Positions 26,505 through 35,855 of a DNA stretch of 64,000 nucleotides are shown here, one piece after another; the stretch's first letter is position 1; each line of letters starts with the position of its first letter. The notes below the pieces were generated by a model. That model ran no database searches and had not been told where the DNA came from. It saw only the letters and a list, made by a program, of their open reading frames with translations. Source of the DNA: an uncultured Bacteroides sp. (lineage in GTDB: Bacteria > Bacteroidota > Bacteroidia > Bacteroidales > Bacteroidaceae); NCBI GenBank assembly GCA_945833835.1, contig CAMAFR010000001.1:33436-97435 (forward strand), read 5' to 3'. Made by a program: the position numbers and the translations under genes.

Positions 26505-27784
26505 TGAAAAAACACACAATATCCATGAAGAAGATTTATGTAGCATTGGCTGCGCTGCTGGCTCTCCCGTCGGTGTCGCTGGCCCAAAAGAAAGGATTTG
26601 ATTATAAGTTTTACGGACAGGTGCGTACGGATTTGTTCTACAACAGCCGCAGCAACTCCGAAACGGTAGACGGGCTCTTCTACATGTTCCCGCTCGACAA
26701 GAGTCTGGACCCGAAGGGCGAAGACCTGAATGATGCCGCCAACGGCAGTTTTTATACGCTCTACAGCCGTGTGGGCGTGGATGTCACCGGTCCGATGTTG
26801 GGCGGTAAAGTCAAGACCTCGGCTAAAATCGAAGCCGACTTCCGGGGGTCGGGGACGACGTTTTCCGTCTTCCGCCTGCGTCACGCCTATCTGAAACTGG
26901 ATTTTCAGAAAGGACATTCGTTGCTGATGGGACAGACCTGGCATCCGCTGTACGGGGATGTGTCACCGCAGATCCTGAACCTGAATATGGGGGCTCCCTA
27001 TCAGCCGTTCGGACGTGCTCCCCAGATTCGTTACCGTTTCTCACACCGGCATTTCCTGCTCACTACCGCCTTGCTGTGGCAGTCGCAGTACCTGTCGGTA
27101 GGTCCGAAAGACAATGTCGTGGGCACTACGGCCACGCAGAAAAGCCAGGCATTCATCAAGAACGGACTGATACCGGAAGTGTATTTCGGATTGGATTACA
27201 AGGATGCCTCTTTCCAAGGAGGCGCTGGGGTGCACGTCAGCTCCATTGCTCCCCGCACCCAGTCGGTGGCCCAAGACGGCAAGACGTATAAGGTGACCGA
27301 ACGTGTGACAGGAGTCTCGGCCGAAGCCCATTTCAAGTACACCGACCGTGACTGGTACGTGGCCGGAAGAACCGTGCTGGGCACCAACCTCTCGCAGACC
27401 AGCACCATCGGTGGCTATGGCATCCGTACAGGGCTGACCGATGAACAGACGGGCGAACAGCAGTATGCCCCGCTGCGTGTCTCCAGCACATGGCTGAATG
27501 TGGCTTATGGCGGCAAGTGGCGTCCGGCCGTGTTTGTAGGGTATCTCAAGAACCTCGGGGCTACGCACGAGGTCAGCGGGGTATTGGCTACCGGGGCGAA
27601 TGTCGACCAGTTGGCGACCGCTTCTGCCGAACTGACGTACAATCTTCCCAACTGGAAGTTCGGGGCGGAGTACTCGTTCTGCAATGCCTGGTATGGCGAT
27701 CAGTTCGACAGCAAGCACAAGGCGACCGACAATCATTCGGTCCATAATCACCGTTTGGTGGTGACCGCCATGTTCATGTTCTAA
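26504..27784 (+). CDS. Porin-like outer-membrane protein
   Basis: A 426-residue exported barrel (DcaP/porin-like). The signal peptide ends at VSLAQ; the mature part begins FDYKFYGQVRTDLFYNSRS and shows repeated amphipathic strands, with RLRHAYLKLDF and LLMGQTWHPLYGDVSP in the middle resembling the constriction region of trimeric porins, and a terminal FMF. A start at 26525 (MKKIYVAL) is equally possible; 26504 overlaps the previous stop by one base. Placed with a CstA-type transporter, it may admit that transporter's substrate through the outer membrane; this is inference. Confidence 0.78.
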   Translation: MKKHTISMKKIYVALAALLALPSVSLAQKKGFDYKFYGQVRTDLFYNSRSNSETVDGLFYMFPLDKSLDPKGEDLNDAANGSFYTLYSRVGVDVTGPMLGGKVKTSAKIEADFRGSGTTFSVFRLRHAYLKLDFQKGHSLLMGQTWHPLYGDVSPQILNLNMGAPYQPFGRAPQIRYRFSHRHFLLTTALLWQSQYLSVGPKDNVVGTTATQKSQAFIKNGLIPEVYFGLDYKDASFQGGAGVHVSSIAPRTQSVAQDGKTYKVTERVTGVSAEAHFKYTDRDWYVAGRTVLGTNLSQTSTIGGYGIRTGLTDEQTGEQQYAPLRVSSTWLNVAYGGKWRPAVFVGYLKNLGATHEVSGVLATGANVDQLATASAELTYNLPNWKFGAEYSFCNAWYGDQFDSKHKATDNHSVHNHRLVVTAMFMF

Positions 27785-27804
27785 CAAGGTACAGGCTCTC
27801 CTCT

Positions 27805-27856
27805 AAAGGCACGAAGGCACCGAGTGTTTTATCACGGTGCTTTCGTGCCTTTGTTT
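27805..27856. terminator. Bidirectional terminator, porin and M1 peptidase genes
   Basis: An 18-bp perfect stem, AAAGGCACGAAGGCACCG (27805-27822) with its complement at 27835-27852, followed by GTTTTCTC on one side and preceded by A-rich bases on the other. It lies between two convergent stops, at 27784 and 27859. Confidence 0.85.
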
Positions 27857-27858
27857 TC

Positions 27859-30387
27859 TCAAGGACGTTCGTTTCCCGTTGCCCGGAACAATCCATACGA
27901 AGCTTGCAGGATTTTGTTCTTCAGCAAGGGCGGGTACGACGGATGCTCCTGCAAGAAACGTTGTACTTCCTTATATGCCTCCTGGCTCCGGTGGTTGCCG
28001 AGCAAGGCACCTGTCCAGTTGCGTGGGAAGAAGATATCGCCGGTGCGTTGCACCTCCTCCAGCAGTTCCAGTCCCGGACGGATGTATTTCACGGCGTGCT
28101 TTTCGCGCAGCGGATGGTTCAGGTAACCCAATACGCTGGCTGTCCAAGGCTCAATGCGCCTGTTTTCGGCCTGGCGGAGGCTTTCGAACAGCCGGTCTTG
28201 TCCGGCCTCGTCGGTGGTCAGGGCACGGGCGATAAAATCGAACTGCCGCTGGCGGTCCGGATCACGGAGGCGTGACCGTTGCAGGCTCAGGAGGGTTTCT
28301 TGTTGCTGCGGACGCCTGAGGGCCAACTCATAGGCCAGGGTCGTATAGTCTTTTTCGTTCAGCAAAGGGTGTGACTGCTGTTCCCAGAGGGCATACAGCG
28401 AGTCGATGACGTCGGCCGATGTGGCTTGCGTAATCAGGTGCCGCAACAGCTGCTGCCGGCACGAGGGGAGCGGGTGGCGTTGGCTCAGTTCGTACAGGAA
28501 GGTTTCGGCCGCTCTCCGTTGGGAATCAGTCAGTCCTTTCAAAGTGCCCGCCAGATAGTCGGTCAGGGTAGAGGCGATGAGCGGATTGGTTTCGCCCGGC
28601 AGTCCTTGGGTCAATGATCGGTTCCATTCCGCATCCGTGAGTCGTTGGGCCAGGTAGTTCTCCTGCAAAGTCATCAGCACGGCATAACGGGCGGTCTCAT
28701 TGTCCAGGGTGGTCCAGTTCTGGAGCATATAGTCGAGCGACTGCTGGTCGGGCAGGAAACGTCCGTATCCCTTGCCGTCGGTGTTCGGCAGCACCACGTC
28801 CGGCTCGAACGCCAGTCCGACTGTTGCGCTGTCTGTGTCCAGCTCGATGTCCAGGGTCTGCCGGCGGTTGTCTCGGAGGACGGTCACTTCCAGTCGTTGC
28901 GGCCAGCAGATGCCTCGTTGGTACGGATCTGTCTGTTTCACGGTCAGGGTTGTACCTCGCGTCTGGAAGGTGATGTCCGGCATGCCTTTTTGGTGGACCC
29001 AGGCTTCGCTGAACTGTTTCAGGTCGGCAGGGCTGATGCTGTCCAGAATTTCTATCAGCTGGTCCCAGGTAGCATTGCCGTAGGCATACCGTTGCAGGTA
29101 GGTGCGGATGCCGGTCTGGAAGCCGGCCTCACCCATGATGTCAATGAGCTTTTCCATCATGATCGGCGCCTTGTTGTAGATGATTTGTCCATAGACCAGT
29201 CCCGCCTGGTTCAGATTGTCCAGCCGTTGTTGGATGGAGGTGGTGCCCAGTGTGCGGTCTTCGCTCAGCGAGGAGGCGGTGAACAACTTCATGCGGTTCA
29301 GCCGGTGGTTGACCTCTTTAAACAGTGGTTCGCTGATGCGGGCGGCAAAATGGTTGGCAAACACTTCTTTGGTCCATACATCGTTGAACCACGCCATGGT
29401 GACCAGGTCGCCAAACCACATGTGCGCCGTTTCGTGGGCGATGAGTTGGGTGCGCCCCAGTTCCTCGTCCAGCGTAGGATGTTCGCTGAGGAACATACGG
29501 TTGTCGTTGTAGAGGGTGGCACCGGTGTGCTCCATGCCCCCGTATTGGAATCCCGGTAGGATAACCAGGTCGTACTTGGCAAACGGATAGTCGATGCCCG
29601 TATAGTCTTCCAGCCATTCCAGCGAAGCGGCCACCTGGCTGAAGATGGTTTCCAGCTGTCGCAGCTTTTGGGGGGCGGTCTCGCGGTAATAGGCGGCAAA
29701 GGTATGCTTGCCGTCATTGTAGGTCTGTTGCTCCAGCTTCCCCGCCACGAACGAGAACAGGTAGGTGCTCAGCGGTTCGGTTTGTCCGAACCGGATGGTA
29801 CGCCGGCTGCCTTTCACCGCTTCGTCTTCGATAAAGGTGTTCGACACGGCTTTCCAGCTTTCGGGCACTTCCAGTGTCAGTCGGAAGCGGGCTTTCAGAC
29901 CGGGCTGGTCAAAGCAGGGAAAGAGGGTGCGGGCACGGTCGGGCACCAGCAGTGTGTACATGAACTCGTCGTTACGGTTCAGTGACTGGTTGCCGGCCAC
30001 GAAGTCGATGTCCACTTTGTTGAGGCCGGCGGTGGTCTGGCTCCGGTCAATGACGATGTGCTCATTCGCAATTCGATAGGTGACTGGCTGGCCGTTGAGG
30101 GTCACGCCCCGTACCTTCGAGGCGTTTTCGCGGAAGTCCAGCACCAGCGGTTCCGGTTGTTGCAGCCGCACGCTGATGCCGGCACTGCCGTTCACGGCTT
30201 CGGTTTTCTGTTCGGGCAGCGAGAAAAACAGCTCGTAGCTGACGGACGTATAATGGGCTTGCCGCCAGGTGGCCAATTCGTAGGTGACACCGGCGGCGAT
30301 GTGGTCAGCAGTGGTTCCATCCTGGCAGTTCGTGGTCAAAAAACAGCAGCAGAGGGTCGTGACCAGGCTTTTAACGTAGTGTTTCAT
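27859..30387 (-). CDS. M1 family zinc aminopeptidase lipoprotein
   Basis: A secreted zinc aminopeptidase of 842 residues. A lipoprotein-type signal (…FLTTNC, Cys21) leads to the M1 domain: exopeptidase loop GGMEH (283-287, usually GxMEN), zinc site HETAH (318-322) with third ligand Glu341 in WTKEVFANHFA, then the armadillo-like C-terminal helical domain with ERAP1-like repeats. The Asn to His change in GxMEN and the Val in place of Gly after Glu341 are departures from the consensus, but the zinc ligands are intact so activity is expected. I start at 30387 (MKHYVKSLVTTL). Likely role: periplasmic or surface peptide trimming. Confidence 0.9.
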   Translation of the reverse strand: MKHYVKSLVTTLCCCFLTTNCQDGTTADHIAAGVTYELATWRQAHYTSVSYELFFSLPEQKTEAVNGSAGISVRLQQPEPLVLDFRENASKVRGVTLNGQPVTYRIANEHIVIDRSQTTAGLNKVDIDFVAGNQSLNRNDEFMYTLLVPDRARTLFPCFDQPGLKARFRLTLEVPESWKAVSNTFIEDEAVKGSRRTIRFGQTEPLSTYLFSFVAGKLEQQTYNDGKHTFAAYYRETAPQKLRQLETIFSQVAASLEWLEDYTGIDYPFAKYDLVILPGFQYGGMEHTGATLYNDNRMFLSEHPTLDEELGRTQLIAHETAHMWFGDLVTMAWFNDVWTKEVFANHFAARISEPLFKEVNHRLNRMKLFTASSLSEDRTLGTTSIQQRLDNLNQAGLVYGQIIYNKAPIMMEKLIDIMGEAGFQTGIRTYLQRYAYGNATWDQLIEILDSISPADLKQFSEAWVHQKGMPDITFQTRGTTLTVKQTDPYQRGICWPQRLEVTVLRDNRRQTLDIELDTDSATVGLAFEPDVVLPNTDGKGYGRFLPDQQSLDYMLQNWTTLDNETARYAVLMTLQENYLAQRLTDAEWNRSLTQGLPGETNPLIASTLTDYLAGTLKGLTDSQRRAAETFLYELSQRHPLPSCRQQLLRHLITQATSADVIDSLYALWEQQSHPLLNEKDYTTLAYELALRRPQQQETLLSLQRSRLRDPDRQRQFDFIARALTTDEAGQDRLFESLRQAENRRIEPWTASVLGYLNHPLREKHAVKYIRPGLELLEEVQRTGDIFFPRNWTGALLGNHRSQEAYKEVQRFLQEHPSYPPLLKNKILQASYGLFRATGNERP

Positions 30388-30414
30388 GCAGTAAGAAATA
30401 AGTTTGATACAAGG

Positions 30415-30513
30415 CAAAGGTATAAAAAACTTTTTTGTTGAGGGAACTCTACTTCGTTGCGCTTAAAAAAAATGATATTTTCAAGGAGCGTTGCAGAATT
30501 ATTCCTATCTTTG
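30415..30513. promoter_or_regulatory. Back-to-back -7 boxes, M1 peptidase and EPS export genes
   Basis: TACCTTTG on the minus strand (30415-30422) lies 27 bases before the peptidase start; TATCTTTG on the plus strand (30506-30513) lies 69 bases before the Wza-like gene. No strong -33 box for either. Confidence 0.55.
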
Positions 30514-30582
30514 CAACTCAATTGTTTGTCCTCTTCTTGGAATGGTGGACAACATCTAATAACTACTGAAACGCGAATTACT

Positions 30583-31398
30583 ATGGTATATTTGAAATGT
30601 AAACATGCTGTTTATATTGGAATGGCTTTTTTGCTCGTGGTGTTGGGAGGATGCTCCACCCCGAAGGATGTTACATATTTTCAGGATCTGAAACCTGGAG
30701 AGACCGTTCTGAAGGTAACAGCGTCTGAAGAATTGAAGATACGTCCGGAGGATAAGATCTCTATTCTTGTCAATACCCGTGACCCACAGTTGAGCCAGCT
30801 GTTTAATTTGCCGGTGCAATCACGCATGATTGGCCAGACGGGTGGAACCTATACGTATAACCAAGGAGTGTCCGGCTATACGGTCGATGCGGACGGTTGC
30901 ATAGATTTTCCGGTATTGGGCAAGGTACATGTGGCAGGTCAGAACCGTCAGGAAATCGCCGCGTTGCTCAAGCACGAATTGATATCCCACGATTTGGTGA
31001 AAGATCCTGTAGTGACAGTCGAGTTCATGAATTTATCTGTCGCAGTGTTGGGTGATGTTGGGAAACCGGGACGCTATAATATCGACAGGGATCGTTTTAC
31101 GGTGCTTGATGCCATTAGTATGGCCGGCGATTTGAACATTACCGCCAAGCGTGACCGCATCTTTGTCTTGCGTGAGGTCGATGGGCAGCAGCAGGTGCAC
31201 GGCATCAACCTTTTGTCGGCCGAGCAGCTTTATACATCACCGGTCTATTACTTGCAGCAGAATGATGTCGTGTATGTTGAACCCAATAACAAAAAGATTC
31301 GTGAATCTACACCGGTGGGCAACACCTTCAATAATCCGTCTATCTGGATTTCCATTTCATCACTGGTCCTTTCCATCTGTGTATTGTTGTTTAATTGA
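30583..31398 (+). CDS. Wza-like polysaccharide export lipoprotein
   Basis: A 271-residue outer-membrane polysaccharide export protein. A lipoprotein signal ends at LGGC (Cys21), followed by the Poly_export domain (IRPEDKISILVNTRD, then GYTVDADGCIDFPVLGKVHVAG) and SLBB-like segments (VAVLGDVGKPGRYNIDRDRFTVLDAISMAGD), and a C-terminal hydrophobic stretch of about 18 residues as in Wza. I start at 30583 (MVYLKCKHAVY), which puts the lipobox at a normal distance; the longer frame reads through the promoter. It is four bases ahead of the kinase frame, forming an export module. Confidence 0.9.
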   Translation: MVYLKCKHAVYIGMAFLLVVLGGCSTPKDVTYFQDLKPGETVLKVTASEELKIRPEDKISILVNTRDPQLSQLFNLPVQSRMIGQTGGTYTYNQGVSGYTVDADGCIDFPVLGKVHVAGQNRQEIAALLKHELISHDLVKDPVVTVEFMNLSVAVLGDVGKPGRYNIDRDRFTVLDAISMAGDLNITAKRDRIFVLREVDGQQQVHGINLLSAEQLYTSPVYYLQQNDVVYVEPNNKKIRESTPVGNTFNNPSIWISISSLVLSICVLLFN

Positions 31399-31406
31399 TT
31401 TTGATT

Positions 31407-33839
31407 ATGCCTATTCCCACTTCTACACCTACTTCCGCCCCCAATAAGCCGGTTCAGCAGCAAGACGATTTCCTGAAAATGCAGGATTTGTTCTTCATGT
31501 GCCTTTCAAAATGGAAATGGTTTATCTATTCCTTTGTCCTGACGTTGGGTGTTGCCACCATTTATTTGCTGACGACTCCTCCTGTCTATACCCGCGAGGC
31601 GTTGATTCTCATTAAGGATCAGTCGAAAGGACAATCTGTTTCCAATGAGGTCGGGGCTGCCTTCTCGGATATGGGGCTCATTCAGTCCAGCTCCAATGTG
31701 CATAATGAGCTGATTTCATTCCGGTCTTCCGCTTCCATGTATGAAGTGGTGAAACGGTTGCATCTTGAAGTGAATTACTTGACCGATGGCTCTTTTTATA
31801 AGAAAGTGCTTTATGGCGAAACGCTTCCTTATATTGTGCAGTTCCTTGATTTGGAGGATATGGAGACCGCAGCTTTCACGCTTCGTGCTAAAGGCGGCCA
31901 ACGTTTTGTCATGACAGACCTTGTCTATAATAAGGAGGAATGGGACGATGAGGTGGAAGTCTGTCTGAACGATACTGTTTCCACACCCATGGGGCGCATC
32001 CTGCTGACGAAGGGTGCCTCGCCGGTTGAGGATGAAGAAGAGTCGACTGTGTTTTACATCCATCGTAATACTGTCTTGAATGCCGCCACCAGCTGTCTGA
32101 CCCGTTTTACGGCAGCGTTGAGTGAGAAGCAGGCTACGGTCATCCAGCTCAGTTACCAGGACGTTAATATCCAGCGTGCCGAGGATGTGCTCAACATGAT
32201 TATCTCGGTTTACAACGAACGTTGGGTGAAGGATAAGAACCAGATTGCCATCAGTACGTCGATTTTCATCAATGAACGATTGGGAGTCATCGAGCAAGAG
32301 CTGGGACACGTTGACCAGGACATATCTTCTTACAAGAGTGCACATCTGTTGCCCGATGTGCAGGCTGTGTCGGGGATGTATATGTCACAAAGTGACCGGA
32401 CCGCCCAGGATATCCTGACCATGAACACCCAACTTTCTATGGCTGCTTATATCCGGAATTTCCTGATTGACGCAGTGAACAGCAATCAGTTGCTACCTGC
32501 CAATACAGGGTTGGAAGGCACCAGTCTCGAGTCGCGTATTACGGAATACAACACGTTGCAGTTGCAGCGTAACAGTTTGGTGGCCAGCAGTAGTGAGAAG
32601 AATCCACTGGTCAGGGATCTTGACGAGAATCTGAAGGCCCTGCGGGTTTCCATCATTTCTACCGTCGATAACCTGGAGGCCACCCTTAAGGCCCGGCTGA
32701 AGGCTTTGGAACGTCACGAAGAGCAGACCAATGCCCGCATTGCCGCCAATCCTACACAGGCCAAGTATTTGTTGAGTGTGGAACGTCAGCAGAAAGTGAA
32801 AGAGGCTTTGTACTTGTTCCTGTTGCAGAAACGGGAGGAGAACGAGCTGTCGCAGGCATTTACTGCCTATAATACCCGCATCATCACCCCACCGTCCGGG
32901 TCCATGTTGCCTACATCTCCTGTTACCAACAAGATTTATTTGGTGGCGTTGGTCTTGGGCCTGCTCTTGCCGATTGGTGTGGTCTACATGCAGGAGAATC
33001 TGAATACACGGGTGCGGGGTCGTAAAGATTTGGAGCAGCTCACCCTTCCGTTTGTCGGTGAAATACCGTTGTCTTATCGTAAGAAACGTTCCCTCATTCC
33101 GTGGAAGAAGCAGCCAAAGGAGGAATATGCCATTGTGGTGAAGGACAAGAGCCGCAATGTCATCAACGAGGCTTTCCGTGTGGTGCGGACCAATCTCGAA
33201 TTTATGTTGGGTAAGGAGTCTGGTTCGAAGGTCATCATGACCTCTTCCATGAATCCGGGTAGCGGAAAGACGTTTATCTGCATGAATCTTGCTACAGCGT
33301 TGGCTATCAAAGGGAAGAAGGTGCTGACCATTGACCTCGACTTGCGTCGTGCTTCGCTCAGTAGTTACGTGGGTCAACCCAAACCCGGTATTGCGGACTA
33401 TTTGGGAGGCCAGATAGATGACCGTGCCAAGATAGTGGTCCGCGGACAGACACATCCTAATGTGGACATGATTCCGGTGGGTACGATGCCTCCTAACCCT
33501 ACAGAGTTGCTGTTCTCTGACCGTATGGTGCCCTTGCTGGAGCAAGTGCGGAAGGAATACGACTATATCTTTATTGACTGTCCGCCGGTAGAAATTGTGG
33601 CAGATGCCAGCATCATCAACAAGTGGGTGGACCTCACGCTGTTCATCGTGCGCTCGGAAGTGTTGGACCGCAGTATGTTGCCGCAGATAGAAAGTTTCTA
33701 TACCGAACATAAGTACCGGAACCTGTCCTTGTTGCTCAACGGTACGCAGGAGGCCTATAACCGTTATGGCTACCACAAGTATGGCTATCGTTACGGCTAT
33801 CATTACGGGTATGGCAGTTACGGCAAGGAAGAACAGTGA
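31407..33839 (+). CDS. Wzc-like chain-length regulator and tyrosine autokinase
   Basis: An 810-residue inner-membrane protein controlling polysaccharide chain length and export. It has a first membrane segment at about 40-58, a Wzz/GNVR periplasmic region with coiled coils, a second membrane segment at about 510-530, and a cytoplasmic BY-kinase domain with Walker A MNPGSGKTF (about residue 615) and Walker A' LTIDLDLRR. The last 30 residues hold ten tyrosines (YNRYGYHKYGYRYGYHYGYG), the expected autophosphorylation cluster. I prefer the ATG at 31407. The next gene encodes a likely phosphatase for this cluster. Confidence 0.92.
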   Translation: MPIPTSTPTSAPNKPVQQQDDFLKMQDLFFMCLSKWKWFIYSFVLTLGVATIYLLTTPPVYTREALILIKDQSKGQSVSNEVGAAFSDMGLIQSSSNVHNELISFRSSASMYEVVKRLHLEVNYLTDGSFYKKVLYGETLPYIVQFLDLEDMETAAFTLRAKGGQRFVMTDLVYNKEEWDDEVEVCLNDTVSTPMGRILLTKGASPVEDEEESTVFYIHRNTVLNAATSCLTRFTAALSEKQATVIQLSYQDVNIQRAEDVLNMIISVYNERWVKDKNQIAISTSIFINERLGVIEQELGHVDQDISSYKSAHLLPDVQAVSGMYMSQSDRTAQDILTMNTQLSMAAYIRNFLIDAVNSNQLLPANTGLEGTSLESRITEYNTLQLQRNSLVASSSEKNPLVRDLDENLKALRVSIISTVDNLEATLKARLKALERHEEQTNARIAANPTQAKYLLSVERQQKVKEALYLFLLQKREENELSQAFTAYNTRIITPPSGSMLPTSPVTNKIYLVALVLGLLLPIGVVYMQENLNTRVRGRKDLEQLTLPFVGEIPLSYRKKRSLIPWKKQPKEEYAIVVKDKSRNVINEAFRVVRTNLEFMLGKESGSKVIMTSSMNPGSGKTFICMNLATALAIKGKKVLTIDLDLRRASLSSYVGQPKPGIADYLGGQIDDRAKIVVRGQTHPNVDMIPVGTMPPNPTELLFSDRMVPLLEQVRKEYDYIFIDCPPVEIVADASIINKWVDLTLFIVRSEVLDRSMLPQIESFYTEHKYRNLSLLLNGTQEAYNRYGYHKYGYRYGYHYGYGSYGKEEQ

Positions 33840-33851
33840 TATTGATGGATT

Positions 33852-34568
33852 ATGTGGCCATTTAGTAGTAAGACAAGTCTGTTCGAGAGTGGTGTCTATC
33901 ATGGATTCACCGATTGCCATTGCCATTTGTTGCCCGGCGTGGACGATGGTGTACAGAAAATGGGGGATACGCTGAAGATACTCTTAGCGTATGAGCAAGC
34001 GGGTTTTGAAGAGGTCTGGTTCACCCCCCACATCATGGAGGATATTCCCAATACGACCGACAGCCTCCGACAGCGGTTTCGCGAGGTGCAGTCGGCCTAT
34101 AAGGGAGTACTCCGTCTGCATCTGGCAGCCGAGTACATGCTGGACAATCTGTTTGAAGAACGTTTGGAGGCGGATGACGTGCTGCCTCTCGGTACCGATG
34201 GCCGTCATCTGTTGGTGGAAACCAGCTATTTCAATCCTCCTGTCCGTTTGCAGGGTGTCCTTTCGCGCATCCGCCAGAAAGGTTATCATCCCGTGCTGGC
34301 ACATCCTGAACGGTATAATTATATGACGGATAAATACTATGACCAATTGAAAGAAATGGGGGTCTTTTTCCAGATGAACCTGATTTCTTTGGCAGGAGCC
34401 TATGGCGAGGTGCCTCAGAAGAAGGCCTTGAAGCTGCTCAAGGCAGGATACATCGATTATCTCGGCACGGATACCCACCGTCATCGGGTGTTCAATTTTG
34501 CTTCGTCCGAAAAGGCGTTCAAATCGTCCGTAGCCGGTTTGCTCCGGCAGGTGCCTAACCGTTTGTAA
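33852..34568 (+). CDS. PHP-family tyrosine phosphatase (CpsB/YwqE type)
   Basis: A 238-residue metal-dependent phosphatase of the PHP fold. The metal ligands are in DCHCHLLPGVDDG (near residue 20), FTPHIMED, LAHPERY and GTDTHRH. In Gram-positive capsule systems CpsB removes phosphate from the tyrosine cluster of the partner kinase, and the Wzc-like gene 13 bases upstream makes the same role likely here. It is the last gene of the export module; no glycosyltransferase or polymerase genes follow. Confidence 0.9.
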   Translation: MWPFSSKTSLFESGVYHGFTDCHCHLLPGVDDGVQKMGDTLKILLAYEQAGFEEVWFTPHIMEDIPNTTDSLRQRFREVQSAYKGVLRLHLAAEYMLDNLFEERLEADDVLPLGTDGRHLLVETSYFNPPVRLQGVLSRIRQKGYHPVLAHPERYNYMTDKYYDQLKEMGVFFQMNLISLAGAYGEVPQKKALKLLKAGYIDYLGTDTHRHRVFNFASSEKAFKSSVAGLLRQVPNRL

Positions 34569-34592
34569 CGTTTTCTCTTCCTTGCACACTTA

Positions 34593-34720
34593 GCGTCATG
34601 TTGAGCGAAGCGAAACATCTGTTCACCACAACGGGGTGCGCTGCGCAATTGGACAGATTCTTCGCTTTCGCTCAGAATGACAGAGATGACGGGTTGATTT
34701 TGTTTTGACACACCTTCGAG
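34593..34720. repeat. REP-like repeat copy between convergent genes
   Basis: GCGTCATGTTGAGCGAAGCG (from 34593) is answered by CGCTTTCGCTCAGAATGACA (to 34682), an imperfect long hairpin, and the segment ends in GTTTTGACACACCTTCGAG, close to the end of the 183-bp element at 19274. It sits between the phosphatase and prmA stops and could fold as a terminator for both. Confidence 0.55.
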
Positions 34721-34732
34721 GAAGCGGACGTC

Positions 34733-35581
34733 TCATTCTTCGTTCTTCATTTTCACGGCCACCCAGTTGTTCTTTTCCCGGAAGTGGTCAAACACCATCC
34801 CCAGGCTTTCCCCTTTTTGACGGATGGCCGGAATGTCTTCCACATAGAAACCGCTGAGGTAGATTTCTGAACCGGCGTGCATACAGGCGGCATAAGCCGG
34901 CAGGTCACGGAGCAGGATATTGCGGTTGATGTTGGCAATGATGACATCGAAGGCCGCACGTCCCTTCAGCAGTGAGGCATCTCCCAGTTCCACGGTGATG
35001 TTGGTGATGCCGTTCAGGGCAATGTTGTCTCGCGAATTGTTCACGCACCAGTCATCAATATCAATGGCCGTTACCTTTTCAGCTCCCCTCATGCTCGCCA
35101 GAATGGCCAGAATGGATGTTCCGCATCCCATGTCGAGCACCGATTTTCCTTTCAAATCCGCATCCAGCAGTTCGCCGAGAATAGAACTGGTGGTCTCGTG
35201 ATGTCCGGTTCCGAAAGCCATCTGCGGATTGATGACAATGTCATATTCAGCTGGCGGATAGTCTTTGTGGAAGGTGCTGTGTATCACACAACGGTTGTCG
35301 ATGACGATGGGCTGGAAGAAGTTTTTCTCCCATTCCGCGTTCCAGTCTTTGTCTTCCGCTTCGCTCACCGTATAGTCAATGGCTGTGTCGGGCAACGGAA
35401 AACCGTTCACTACCTCTTGCAGCTGCCCTTCATCGAAGCAGCTTTGTTGGATGTAGGCTTTGGTACCGCCTTCGCAGGCCACGAAACTTTCAAAACCGAT
35501 GTCGCCCAACAAGGCGGCCAGTACGTCTGTCACCGTTTCATTACACGGGCGTACCGTCAATGTCACTTCAAGATATTTCAT
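34733..35581 (-). CDS. prmA: Ribosomal protein L11 methyltransferase PrmA
   Basis: A SAM-dependent methyltransferase of 282 residues that trimethylates ribosomal protein L11. An N-terminal substrate-binding domain is followed by the class I methyltransferase fold with MAFGTGHHETT (PrmA signature), VLDMGCGTSILAILA (motif I), TAIDIDDWCVNNSRDN, and the NPPF-like site as DVIIANINRNILL. A -7 box (TACTTTTG, minus strand, 35611-35618) lies 30 bases upstream. No operon partners. Confidence 0.92.
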   Translation of the reverse strand: MKYLEVTLTVRPCNETVTDVLAALLGDIGFESFVACEGGTKAYIQQSCFDEGQLQEVVNGFPLPDTAIDYTVSEAEDKDWNAEWEKNFFQPIVIDNRCVIHSTFHKDYPPAEYDIVINPQMAFGTGHHETTSSILGELLDADLKGKSVLDMGCGTSILAILASMRGAEKVTAIDIDDWCVNNSRDNIALNGITNITVELGDASLLKGRAAFDVIIANINRNILLRDLPAYAACMHAGSEIYLSGFYVEDIPAIRQKGESLGMVFDHFREKNNWVAVKMKNEE

Positions 35582-35684
35582 AGTAACGTCACACTTAGAA
35601 TTTTCGTCTTCAAAAGTACAATAAAAAAACAGGAATAAGGGTATAACCCTGAAGAAAAACTGTGGCCAGGAGCAATCCGCCCGG

Positions 35685-35753
35685 TCGTCACTGATGGCTG
35701 GGGCGAGTCATCACTGATGACGGGGACAGGTCTTCACTGATGGCCCGGGCAGT
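35685..35753. repeat. Three 23-bp tandem repeats
   Basis: Three adjoining units start at 35685, 35708 and 35731, each of the form TC-T-CACTGATG followed by a GC-rich tail with GGGCAG/GGACAG. TCACTGATG is exact in all three. They are upstream of prmA on the noncoding side; role unknown. Confidence 0.6.
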
Positions 35754-35855
35754 GGTAGGCTGTCGTCTGTGGGGGAGGATAGGAGGTGCTTTTCCGCCGG
35801 TCACAGGGCAAAGATAGGTCAGCCATCGGTGCCGGAGCTGCTCTTGGGAGGCTTA

